A model generated the notes under the pieces. The model was given only the letters and a program-made list of their open reading frames with translations. It did not search any database and had not been told where the DNA came from. Positions 32,358 through 44,035 of a stretch of DNA of 64,000 nt are shown piece after piece (position 1 is the first letter of the stretch; each line of letters opens with the position of its first letter). A program made the translations under genes and the position numbers. The DNA lies in contig NC_091930.1 of the NCBI RefSeq assembly GCF_041260155.1, positions 23,407,237 through 23,471,236 on the forward strand, read 5' to 3'. Source of the DNA: Ptychodera flava (Eukaryota > Hemichordata > Enteropneusta > Ptychoderidae).

Positions 32358-34419
32358 AGAGCAACGCCCCGGGTGTTGCAGGTAGTCTTTCATGTTTAAA
32401 TAGCACGTGTCAGAGCAGATTCAGACTCCTGTTTGTCGACCAGTAAAATAGTATATATCAAATTGTGTCCAGATAGTGCAATGCCAAGACTGGCTATCAC
32501 ATCATTATGTAAAATTTGTAACAAAACCGATCTGGATTCACGGCTAAGCGTGAGGAAGAAATAGCGTCACAAGTTTGCATTTCAGGTACTTATAAGGGAA
32601 GACAAATTGTTCAAATAGTCAACACTCCCTTGCATGATAAACTACAGAACTCATTTAAGTTTATAAATAGAACAGTTTAGAAATAGAATCCGTATCGGGC
32701 CTGAACAAAAGAGACAATACACAACTAACAAATGACATACGCAAGTATTGAGAAACTTCAGTGATGCAAACGCTGTACAATGTTGAGTTTAAGAGTAAGG
32801 CCCTGCCATGGGTCAATTGTCACGTTGTCAACATTTGCAAAGGAGATAATCATTTAAATTTGAGTGGAGATCATCTAGGGTTTGCAGGTAGCATAACAAG
32901 CGTAAGTGTAAAATGTGTCTTAAACAACATGAGTTTGGCACGACTTCGAAAAGCAGCACGAATGCCAATGTGAATAATATTTTTTTGTAGTTTCATTTGA
33001 CGTATAAATTATGATATAGCATGTATATTTGTGAATGATATCCTTAAATATATCACTGTATTGACGGCAGCATTGTATTAATTTTATTACACTAAATCTC
33101 ATTTTTTCACAAACGTTCAATTTGCAATATTTTAATTGGACACCTTAGTCTTTTCAAAAGGAAGTTGTTCATCCAATAGTTATGTTGCTGTTTTATTGGT
33201 ATAATTGACACTGCTGAGAGACGGTATTTAACTGTATGGCAAGGTTAGAGAAGAACAAGCCAGGCCGTCAAGAGTTACTGTGCTTAATTTAATATGTATG
33301 AGGACGGGGCACAGCCGGTAGATGATAAACACGAGATATTTTTGACGAAATGTGAAATCGATTTTCTTTCGCCAAGTTGGAATTCAACAAGAATTATTTC
33401 AATGAGTCTGCAGGTCTTATAACTTATATTTGAAATAAAATCATAATATGTCTGTCTTGCAACAAACAGAGCGTTATCTATCAAAAGGGAATTTAGATCC
33501 CACCCTCTTTCGTTTGTAAAACCCTAAAGATGCTGTTAGGATCTGAAGAAATGGTCACTGGACCGCGGAAAAGTCCTTGAAAAATACAGTACATCTATTC
33601 ATTTTAGAGCAATCACCCGAATCCAGACGAAGGCAGCCAATTGAGTTTATCCCCTAACACTGTTTCCTGGGTCATGGTCCCTCGACTCGAAGGTGTTGCT
33701 TGAAAAAATGCGAAACCCAACAGTTGCCACAGAGGGCAGTAGTGTATTCTCGGCGTTGACATATAATTTATAGAGTTACAAGTACTCAGTTCAAAATGAC
33801 CTTTGGCATGGCAACATACCTACGGAAGACTGGTGTGGTGACCGTGAACTGCAATAATACCTACACTTAAGACACATATCAATCATACATGATTCTCTTT
33901 GTGTCTGGTGACAAAGCAGTATACACAATTACCGCCAGCCAGAGACATGCGAGATACATAATAATGGAAACAAACGCATTTAGGCAAAAAATTCCATATC
34001 CTACGGATGCTGATTTTTGTACGCTATAATGCCACAGTATTGTCTCCCTGTTAGGGTGGTGTTGATTCGTGTCAGGTGATTTGGATTGCACGGTAGGAGT
34101 TTATTTCCCTGACACATTTTCTTATCGCTCGCTGCGCTGCTTACGAAAATAGGGTAGGGTATTGGCTATGCGTGGCAATCTTTCCTCAACAGTACGAGTG
34201 CAAAAATAGCGTTGTATCTATTTCCAGCTAGGGCTACCTTCGAACTTTATTTCGTTTGTCAACGGAGTCATTTTACCTCCATAGTTTCAACGACCAAGCA
34301 TCCTAGTATATTGACATTGGATGAAAACGAGCAAATAATTTATTTTTTAGTAATTGCCGTACATGCAAATAGAAAATGATTCTTATTCAGGGAGCCTTCT
34401 GTAATTGCAGGGGCATGGG

Positions 34420-34732
34420 CTGGGAATTCCGCACACACCTGCACTGTAAAATGTGACCCTTCACCTTATCCTCAGGGCTATAATGTGACCCTCCCCCTTA
34501 CCGACATTCAGAAACGTTATCCTCCCCAACCACTGTGATATTCTCCCTGGGAACAATGGGGCCTTCAGAAATTAAATGGCGTAGGTCGCGGGAATACCGC
34601 GCACACCTGCACTCTAATTAAGACCCTCCCTCTGCCCACCTGTCTAAAATATGACCATGCCCCTTGTCCTACGTTTGAAAACTTGACGTTTCCACGAACA
34701 AATACAGTATTATCCCCAGGAATAACTGAAAC
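34420..34732. repeat. diverged direct duplication, period ~168 bp
   Basis: Two units begin GGGAATTCCGCACACACC and GGGAATACCGCGCACACC (34422 and 34590), followed in both by CTGCACT, pyrimidine-rich blocks of the type GACCCTCC, and a shared TATTCTCCC/TATCCCC-GGAAT end. Clearly related, strongly diverged. Confidence 0.55.
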
Positions 34733-35579
34733 AGTATCAACTAATTTACATAGCAATAGGTTAGATTGTTATGTAAGGTTGAGACAAATTACGGAGGGGG
34801 TGGTGTTCTGAAATGGACAGTCGCAATATATCACGCTAGCATTGTTTAAGATATATAGTATTTCTTACATTTCAAGGAGAGTCACACAATTTTTCAAAAT
34901 ATAAAACTAACAAAGAAAAGAATATATTTGCATTTATGAATATTTGATATTTGATTTACAAATATTCCGTCCTGAACGGCGGATATGACGTCATCATCAT
35001 TGTCACAATTCTTTCCAGTGAACTGTTTCTTCATTATCTGGAAGTGAGGAAAGTCTGAGCGTGCCAGGTCAGAAGAGTAAGGTTGGAATGAAAGTAGTTT
35101 GAGATATCAATCTCGCACTTTTGCCATGGCAATAACTCACTTATGAGATGAAGCGTAAATCCGGATGAAAGAAGTTACATTTTTGCAACTTTCTTTTTTT
35201 GTTTTTTATCAGCAGTCTAATAAACAGCAAACTGAAAATAAACCAGTCAATTAGTCATCTGAAGTGTTGAAATAAATGCAAAACAGGCTTCATTGTAATG
35301 GCATCGCTCCTTCATCGTTAGACTCAAAACTTTACCAAACCTCGAAGTTGGACATTCAGTGAAATACTTGTATCATTCAGATTTAAAAAAGCATATATAA
35401 AAATATAGTTGTCTGCATAAAAAGGTGTCCAAATTTTCGCCCTAGTCACCTCCCCGAAGCCCAAAACTTTCCCGTTTTCGCCAGCATGCCAATTCCGCCA
35501 AGCACCACACGACAACAACGACACAAACTTTGCCGAACATTGTGAGTGAGCAGCACAAGGGAAGGGGGTTCGTTTCACA

Positions 35580-35960
35580 GCAATGAGTGGGTGACGATAC
35601 AAGACAATGACACCTAGCTGAACTGTAACTGTAACGTTTATTGACTGCAGTACTGTTACATGACATACATGTGGGTGCGCTTGGCACCGGATGTGCACGC
35701 TGTCTTTCTCTCTCACTGCCAAAATATACATGGCATGCGTGCTTATATAGCCTCGGTAGGACAAAACAATTTTAGCGGGCTGCGTTGTAATTGGCTAGAA
35801 TGACCTGGTCCATAAAGTTTGTGTTAGTTTCCCACAGGAACGCGTGTAATACTAGAACACAACTGGTTTGAACAGGAAATGACCGAATAACAATGTAAAC
35901 ATCAATAATAACACATTGCAATAAAATATAAATCAATAATGTAATTCACTACAAACATAT
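35580..35960 (-). mobile_element. possible solo LTR (minus strand)
   Basis: On the minus strand a TATA box (CTATATAAG, 35741-35750) is followed about 100 bases later by AATAAA (35637-35642) and a TGTCATTGTCTTG tract. This compact promoter-to-poly(A) layout is typical of an LTR. Exact ends and a target duplication could not be found. A stretch ATTGGCGAC near 35978 is reminiscent of sequences next to LTRs but is not decisive. Confidence 0.3.
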
Positions 35961-36168
35961 TTTCACTTAAAAATTGGCGACAATCCGGAAACTACCGAAG
36001 GTTCCATGGTCGGCACTTTTTGGAAAAGAGAGTCGAGGGCTTCCTTAGGCGAGGCAAACATGGAGTGCTTACTTAACAGTTTTCACACCTTGAACAACAC
36101 AATCTTCTATTTCCAGTGAGTGTTGTCGATATGATGTACAATGGTATTCTATTCAAAGTCCTAAATGA

Positions 36169-36245
36169 GTACAGTGCAATGATACTTTGCAAAAGTATCA
36201 TTGCAGTGTACCCATGAGTACAGTGCAATGATACTTTGCAAAAGT
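36169..36245. repeat. small palindrome plus direct copy of one arm
   Basis: TACAGTGCAATGATACTTT is followed by its inverse (36169-36210), and the arm with its flank ATGAG is repeated directly at 36214-36245. Confidence 0.75.
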
Positions 36246-37966
36246 GCCTAACGGGAATAGATAAGATGCATGGAAGTGACAATGGTACTAAATCAATCGA
36301 CTGGAAGCAAAGTCGAATTAGGGTCGATTCAAAGAGTACATGAGGGCGATTTGAGGTTTCGTCCTACCATAGACAAATAGAGGACAGACTAGCAACTGTA
36401 TTGTTCAAGATACTGTCTGGTTTTACGCAAGGGTGTACGGTCAGTCATGTCATCTTTTACAAGTTGGTCATGGAAGGACGTGTTTATGGACGTGCTTGCG
36501 GGTTATGTTTTGATTCTCGTGAAGCAGTGATTCTGCCCTGAGAGCTCACAAATTAAGGTATGGTTGCTACGCGACTGGCTGCACGATGCCATCTCGTCAT
36601 ACCTTTCGCATAATCTCGTGCAATTATCAGCCACAAACAAAGTCTCTTAAATGTTTAATACCAGTGAAGCTTATTTTAATATTAAAAGGCCATAGTCTAC
36701 AGAGACGACCAAGAAACAAAAGGCATGCTGCGTTGCTATTCTGTCTTCTATTTGTCTGTGGTTTCACAGATTACTATTTGGCCATAGATTAAATTCTGTC
36801 GAAATACTTCAGTGTTTTTAGTAATCCAAACCCTGTATGAATTTAGGTAAATTTAAACATCACATCTATACTCGCCATGCTATCCTCAGTAAGTCTTGTA
36901 ATATCACTCCTTCTTGACTATAATCAAAATTTCTTTTCACTAAAACCGACTTAAAACCTTTTAAACATTATTCATATTGACTCCTCGTAACACCTTGGGC
37001 TTGTAAACGACACTTTTGGCTTAACAGTCACCTTTAAACGGGCAGTAAATAATTTAAATACAAAAAGCTTTCAAAATTGTGCTAAATAAAAAGTAAATCA
37101 CAATTGTTACTTGGCATTTTGGGTAAAAAAAATCAAAATTGTCAAAAAAATTCATTTTAAAGTCGCCCTATTCTATGTACACAAATTAATTTAGCTAAAG
37201 TTGGTGGTTCGCAGAAAGAGCAGTATCTGAGATTTCCAAAAATGTAATGGTTCGTGCTATTTCATGCTAGTTTACTTAATTTAGGAAAGGATAGAGTACC
37301 CCTACCCCTACCAATTTTTCGCCGTTTTTGCGGTACATGCAAATCAAAAAGCAGTGCAGACAGGTAGTGCATCCCCAAATATCCAATGTTAACATATTTT
37401 TTCTAGTTCAGCAGATCCCAAAGAACAAAAAATACCCATGTAGTAGGTTTATGGGGGGTGCACGGTGGACCCCTCCAGCCCACGGACTATATACAATGAT
37501 GGAAAGATATTTTTAGAGAAGAATCATTTAATTTTGGGATGGGGAAGGACGATTATTGGAAAAAAAAAACTATCATTGGTGAATGAGAAAAACGATCACA
37601 TAACGATTTTGGATAACATGTTCCCAATAGTCTGAGACTTAAATAGAACATCATCGTCACGTTGTAACTGAAGTCAACAAAGTTTAGGATGTGTGCTTTT
37701 ACTTATTACTACTTTTACATAACACTACAAGTTATGCATAGATGCAATTGTAAATCGGTGACATGTATGTATAGTAACGAGCCTAAGGTTACAAAAGTGG
37801 TAACCAGAGGAGCTGCGAAATGGAAGAGTAGGATCACCAAGGGGTCATTGGATACGTTAAGGCATCTACTAGGTGAGTTTGGCGGTTTTAATGTGGAAAA
37901 AATGTGTTAAGTAAAACGACAGGGTGTTTTAGAGAACCAATGAAATCAATATAGTGTAATGAGTAC

Positions 37967-37989
37967 TGATGACAATGATGATGACAATG

Positions 37990-38041
<52 letters not shown>
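37967..38041. repeat. (GAT)n microsatellite
   Basis: Imperfect GAT trinucleotide array, about 75 bp. Confidence 0.9.
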
Positions 38042-38042
<1 letters not shown>

Positions 38043-38362
38043 TATAGCTGGGGAAAGTATTTCAGAACTGTATATAGATCTATACTCTCACCTTCTCAAG
38101 CACAGTTCTTACAGTCTATAAGTCGTCAAAATCCTTGAAAATCGGGCCTTGCGTCAGAAGTTTTGTGTAAGATGTTTTGTAAAATTGAACAAGATATGAC
38201 TTAAAAGTCCGGTTTCGATAATTTTTATTTCTGATAAAAATATTGTCCAGGTAAATGCTGTACCGTTTTACTTCCAGTTTTAGTGTGGTTGGTAGATTAT
38301 TTTTATGAATGTTGCTGGACCAATGGAAGATTAAAGTCCGATTGGCAGATGTTTGTTAATAG

Positions 38363-38922
38363 TGTGACATAGCCATATATATGCTTAGAATTTAACCTTT
38401 TGAATTTGACTGTAATGACCGACAGTAACCCTGCACGGGAGATCGTTGACCTTTTATTGTTTCAACTCCTGAAGTTATCATCAATGGCTGGACGACCTTT
38501 ACCCCTGTTTGACATTGTACTTAACCAAGAGCATGACTTTGCAGATCCTGAGACCCGATTGTTTTTAGTTAATTATAGACCCTGACTTTGCAGTTTCTGA
38601 AAGCCAATATAAACTATGATTCAGTGTGTTAGGGAGAGAACATCAGACACCGTTTTAGGAGAACTTTGGGGGCACGGTCCCTCCGTGGATGGACCGTGTC
38701 TACGCACTTTACCGACGACGCCCCGAGACGACGTTCAACCGTGACCCTGACGACTAGTGTAGGTCATAGAAGCTTACCGTGTAACTAGTGTTACTCAGCT
38801 GAATAAAGTACTACGACTTAGAGAATTCCTGTGTACCGTTGCCGTCTCTTATACGCCTACCTGTCCCGACGTTCAGCATATGAACCCGATAATAGCCACA
38901 TCACAAGCCACGCTACGTGACA
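38363..38922 (+). repeat. 5-prime LTR
   Basis: 560 bp, TG...CA ends, AATAAA poly(A) signal near 38801. It carries a truncated version (38415-38585) of the ORF found in the other LTR. A one-base deletion after the RP codons introduces a stop. Confidence 0.92.
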
Positions 38923-38925
38923 TAT

Positions 38926-38943
38926 TTGGTGTGCAGCGGTTCG
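38926..38943 (+). promoter_or_regulatory. putative tRNA primer-binding site
   Basis: TGGTGTGCAGCGG and following bases start three bases after the 5-prime LTR. Beginning with TGG, complementary to a tRNA CCA end, suits a primer-binding site. I cannot name the tRNA. Confidence 0.5.
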
Positions 38944-39050
38944 GATCGACTCAAGCCAGCGCCTTCTGCTCGACGTGATATTTTGGTGCCGCTCATCGTT
39001 CAAAGGATTGGTACGTACATTTCTGTTGCTCGAACATTGCTAGTATTATA

Positions 39051-40172
39051 ATGCCAGGCCGTAGACAACGATCAATCGACACTCCTGCTTCAAGATATCC
39101 TGATATGGCCGGATATACCGAAGCCCGAACTGTTGTAACTCCATCAAGATTTTATGGAAGACTTGGTGACGACGTTGAAACTTTTCTGAAAGAATTTGAT
39201 CGAGCCGCCAGAGCTAATAGGTGGTCAGACGAACGCAAGGCCGAGATTTTGCCCGCCTATCTACGAGAATTTGCAGCCGACTTTTGGAACGACTTAGACG
39301 ATCAAATCCAGTACGACTATGACCGTGTTACTGAGGCCCTGAGAGAAAATTTCCTGCCAAAAGAAACTCAGAGACTTTTCTACAACGAACTGTATAATCG
39401 CAATCAGAAACCGGTGAGCCTGTGGAGGAATTCGCTAGAATTATACAGCGCTGACTCTGCGCGCTCACATGGATATGCCCCGTGAGTTTCAGTCTGAGCT
39501 CATGAGAGAACATTTCATCCGTGGATTGCGCCCGTCTCTGAAGCGAATGGTGATGCAAAAGACCCTGCTACATTTGAAAAGGCCGTACGTGTCGCCAAAG
39601 CCGAAGAATGCAACGAAGAACTTGTCAACGGTAAGAGTGATGTTTTGTTATTCTCCGCATTAGACCCCTTCAGTGCTAAATCAGCCAGCCAAGAAGACAC
39701 GACCGTGGCTGCTGTACAACCGCCCACTTCCGACAATACAATGCAATCGATGTTAGAGACTTTGATGAAGAAAATGGAGTCAGTGATAGACGAAAAGATG
39801 GAGAAATTTAATGCCCCATTAGAAAAGAATTCTGACTCTGCTGATAAATCTGCCCCAGCTAACCGCACAGCCAATCGAGATAGACGTTTTCAACGTAATA
39901 GAGGTGCGCCCGGCAGAAACCAGCGAACCACCGATGGGTTGCCGATCTGTAATATTTGCCACCGTGTTGGGCATGTGCAGCGTCATTGTCCTGATCGCCA
40001 ACATCAGCGACAACAGCCGCAAATGACCCAGCAAATGCAGCCGACCGCTGGATATCCATTTATTCAGCCACAGCAGCCTGCACAATTCAACCCACCGACT
40101 TGGTTCCCGCCACAACAACAGCAGCAAGCAAGTCAATTTCAACCACGACAACAGCAGAATTTGTCAAACTAG
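39051..40172 (+). pseudogene. gag: gag, frameshifted
   Basis: The first frame opens with ATG at 39051 and covers the capsid-like region to a stop at 39483-39485. The coding continues in a second frame (about 39469-39560) and then a third (to 40172), giving at least two frame breaks. The last frame has a Gln/Pro-rich stretch and one zinc knuckle CNICHRVGHVQRHC (39948-39989, C-x2-C-x4-H-x4-C) that would bind RNA. Structural protein of the retrotransposon particle; not translatable as one product here. Confidence 0.85.
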
Positions 40173-40823
40173 AAACTGCCGTCGGACGAGGGGATACCCG
40201 GATGGCAGATGTTAAATTTGATGATGTCCCCGGATTAATAGATACAAAAGAAGTAGACACTGATGATGATAATGAGGACGAAATACGGACTTATGTTATT
40301 GGAACAATTAATCATAGCTGTAGTATTGACGGAAAGATTGGTGATGATGATGTCAAGATGTTAACAGACACTGGATCCGGAACTACGATAATAAGTGAAA
40401 AGTTACGTCAAACTTTGCCTAGTTTGAGGAATAAACCGCTGTTGCAGACATCTGGAATTTGTGTGAAAACATTGGAAGGAAACAAACTAAACATCGTGGA
40501 AGAATAGAAGTCGACTTCGAGATTGCCGGTAAGAAATTTCCCTATCCTGCTTATGTTATCGCAAATTCCATGTATGACTGTTTGATCGGAGCTGATTTAA
40601 TGAATGATATCGGACTTGACATCATGTTTACTAAACAACAAGCCACCGTAGAGGGATGTGATACCCCGCTGGAAGTTAATGGTGGCCGTAGTAAAAGTCG
40701 TGTGAAAGACTGTTCGGTAGTCGCCTTAGAAACTTTTAGTACTTCCTGCCCGTTCACATAAGAGGTTCATGGCAGCCATAGATGTAGACGATGGACATTG
40801 TGGCCTTGTGGAAGCGCGCCCAG
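40173..40823 (+). pseudogene. retropepsin-type protease region, frameshifted
   Basis: The aspartic protease active site LTDTGSG lies at 40361-40381. That frame stops at 40505-40507, and the C-terminal half of the domain continues in another frame up to about 40760, with a further frame change before the insertion at 40824. It would cleave the Gag-Pol precursor in an intact element. Confidence 0.8.
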
Positions 40824-42061
40824 GGGATCATGTTAAGCTATTGTCTGGGCTATTTTAAAAACACTAACCGTGTAGTACCTCTTTTTCAGAGTTTGTCATC
40901 TTTTTGTTGCAGTAGATGGTAAAATGCAGTGCAGGGGGAAAACCGGATATTGGTTGGCATGGCGACAATTTCAGGGTTAAAAATATGAGGAAATTTGTGG
41001 CAAAGATATCTATTGAACGAAAAGTCATACAACAATTGAATTTTTTCTGTAGCATTCAGATGTATATGTATTACAATATGAACCTAAATCTATGACTGTA
41101 TAAGATGTCAATATAAATTAAATCATAGTCATCTCGGTAAGATTGAAAAATTAATAAATTTCACAACTTTCCGTCAAGTTTCTACTATGACATGATTGGA
41201 TGACCTTGTTTTTTGAGGTTATTTTGTAAAGTATTTAATTTCACATATGTTGGCTGATTTTCATTGCATTCCAACCATTCTTTCAAGAGTTATTACTGCC
41301 ACAAGAAACGAATGCAGTACAAAACAAAATGTTAGGAGTATTGGATTGAAATATTTACAACATAAAGGTGATACTCATATTTCATGCAAAGTATACGACC
41401 TCAAAATAGGGTATTGGACAAGTTTAAATTATCAGTTAGAATTCTATTTACAAAAACCTGGTTGTAATTGCTTTCTAAGTGAAATATGAACTGTTAATTA
41501 TCAAAAAAACATTGATTTTATAATCAGCATGATAATGAAATTCATGTGAGATTCTTTACTTGTTATGTATATGGACACCATAACGTCTAATATGGTTTGT
41601 TTTCTGGTTTAATTGCTATACCTGAATGAAATCTTCATATGCCTTACAGTAATATCCACACAAAATATAAAACAGAATCATTTGTTGCAAATTTCTTCCC
41701 GATTACTCATTGATCTGGCTTTTTTAGACTGCAATTAGTCTCAAACTCACAATTTCCACAACGCCATATTTTTACCTCTGAAAAAGCTGCTTCAATAAGC
41801 AAGCAAATGGTCACTACTTCATACATGATGCCATAACTCAACAAAGTTTTTAGGCAACCAAAAATAGCGATTTACCTGTTTTGAATATATAATTAGACTA
41901 AATAAAATTTGACCAGGGGTCAGTGGGAAAAAAACGCGATTTTTCTCGATTTTAGTTAATATTTTTTGAAGAATGATATAGCTTATTTGAAAGTATACAT
42001 GTCGAGGGTGACAATGAAGGAAAAATAAAATTTGATTTTTTGAGCATTTTGACCGACTTTA
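40824..42061. mobile_element. 1,238-bp non-coding insertion within pol
   Basis: An AT-rich, non-coding block interrupts the linker between protease and reverse transcriptase. GCCCAG occurs immediately before (40818-40823) and at the end of the block (42062-42067). Deleting the block and one copy joins the two coding flanks in the same frame, so this is an insertion with a 6-bp target duplication. The block has no clear terminal inverted repeats (starts GGGATCATG, ends GACTTTA) and no recognised gene. Class unknown. Confidence 0.75.
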
Positions 42062-42067
42062 GCCCAG

Positions 42068-44035
42068 ACGATGGCCTTAAGTTGGGCGTTGGCTTGGCAA
42101 GGGCCTTCGTGACTGTAAATAATGGGCGTGCCCCTGTTCTAGTTGTAAACCCAAGAGATAAGCCTGTGAAGATATACAGATGTACGAACCTTGGTGTGTT
42201 TGAAACTGCTGACGACGATAATGTTACTGCGTGTATAGCAAATGTGGGTGCTGAAAATGACGACGAGTGTAATAATGATGATCACCCAGTGAATGCCGGT
42301 TCTAGGCAGACGTGCCTTGAAGAGGACCGAGGAAATTGCGACCCAGGCGAATTACCGGCAACCGGCCCGGATGAGGTGTTGCCTGATGGTGTAATTCGAG
42401 GAGCCGCGTGAATCTGTGCGAGACGACAGATTTGTCTGCTGAGCAGACGAGACAGGTGTACGAGCTGTTATTGGAATATGACGATGTATTTGCGAAGAAT
42501 GACAACGATTTGGGAAAGACAAATATTGTACAACATCGTATTGACACTGGTGAGCATCCTCCGATTAAGCAACGCCCATATCGCGTTCCCGCCAGTCAAC
42601 GACCTGTTGTACGAGAACATATTAAGTCTATGTTGACAATGACATTATTCGACCTTCGACGAGCCCATGGTCGGCCTCGATTCTTCTTGTCTCCAAGGCG
42701 GACCAATAACAACGTTTCTGCGTTGATTTTAGAAAGATAAACCATGTTACGAAGAAGGATGTTTACCTGCTGCCGCGCATCGACGATAGTCTGGATGCCC
42801 TCGGGCAAGCACGTTATTTTTCGACTATGGATTTAGCATCAGGATACTGGCAAATTGAGGTCGCGCCGGAAGATAGAGAAAAGACCGCCTTTGTTTCATA
42901 CAACGGACTCTATGAATTTAATGTTATGCCCTTTGGATTATGTAACGCGCCAAGTACCTTTCAACGCTTAATGGAATTAATACTTGCTGGACTTCAATGG
43001 GAAATATGCCTGATTTACCTTGATGACGTCATTGTGTTTTGAAAACATTTAATGAGCATCTCCGCCATTTGCGTGAGGTCTTCGATCGATTTCGAAAAGC
43101 CGGACTGAAATTGAAACGTAGGAAATGTCACTTCTGTAAGACTGAAATCGAGTACTTGGGACATGTTGTGACCCGAGATGGAATTAAACCAAATCCTAAG
43201 AAGATTGATGCAGTAAAGAACTATCCGCGCCCAAAGGATGTTCGTCAACTACGAAGTTTCCTTGGATTAGCATCATATTATCGACGATTTGTGCAGAACT
43301 TTGCCAAAGTGACGTCACCCGCTAAACAAACTGTTGATGAAGGACAATGTGTTTAATTGGAGTACCGAATGTGAAGACGCTTTCTGCACTTTAAAGTTAG
43401 CGCTTATTTCAACACCAATACTCGGATACCCTGATTTTGATGAACCCTTTGTTCTGCATACAGATGCGTGTGACACTGGCATTGGATCTTGCTTAATACA
43501 GGTACGTGATAAGAAAGAAGTTGTTATTTCTTATGCTAGCCGAACTTGACAAAACATGAGAAACACTATTCGACGATCGAGAAAGAAGCTCTAGCCATAA
43601 TTTGGTCGATTAAGCATTTCCGACCATACTTATATGGTAGACGCTTCCACTGTTATTACTGACCACAACCCACTGAAATGGTTAATGACTATTAAGGAGC
43701 CTACAGGACGACTCGCCCGCTGGTCATTGACCTTGCAAGAATATGACTTGAAATTCAACACCGCCCAGGGACAAAACATGGAAATGCAGATGGACTTTCC
43801 AGACGACCGCAAGATGATGATGAAGACAAAAGTGCACGTGACTTTATCATCGCAGCGACGACAGCCCTGGACTTCAATTAGACCGAGTTAGAGACTTGCA
43901 AAGACGTGATTTGACTTTGCAACCGCTTATATCGTACTTGATCGATGATGAACTTCCCACCGATACGAAGACAGCTAGGAAAGTTGTTTTGTATGCTGAC
44001 CAGTATGTTATCGACGATGGTGTACTGTATCATCT
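42068..44035 (+). pseudogene. pol: reverse transcriptase and RNase H region, multiply frameshifted
   Basis: Recognisable pieces in changing frames: the RT N-terminal part (about 42410-42630), the finger/palm part with DLASGYWQ and the catalytic YLDD (43016-43027), the thumb/connection (about 43039-43330), and RNase H with LHTDA (about 43460) and TDHNPLKWL (about 43655). A stop at 43040-43042 falls right after the YLDD block. At least seven frame breaks; a segment around 42640-42740 is out of frame. Inactive as read. Confidence 0.88.

Larger units (their letters stand above)
32358..38362. other. intergenic stretch without recognised gene
   Basis: AT-rich. I see no credible exon. It contains a diverged direct duplication (34420-34732), an LTR-like promoter region on the minus strand (35580-35960), a small hairpin with an extra copy (36169-36245) and a GAT microsatellite (37967-38041). 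Confidence 0.5.

Noticed and set aside
35324-35764. 146-codon minus-strand ORF
   Set aside because: It overlaps the LTR-like TATA/poly(A) region; no recognisable domain and an irregular composition.
36586-36792. 68-codon ORF with a hydrophobic end (HAALLFCLLFVC)
   Set aside because: Looked like a small secreted or membrane peptide, but there is no signal at the N-terminus, no splice context and no recognised family.
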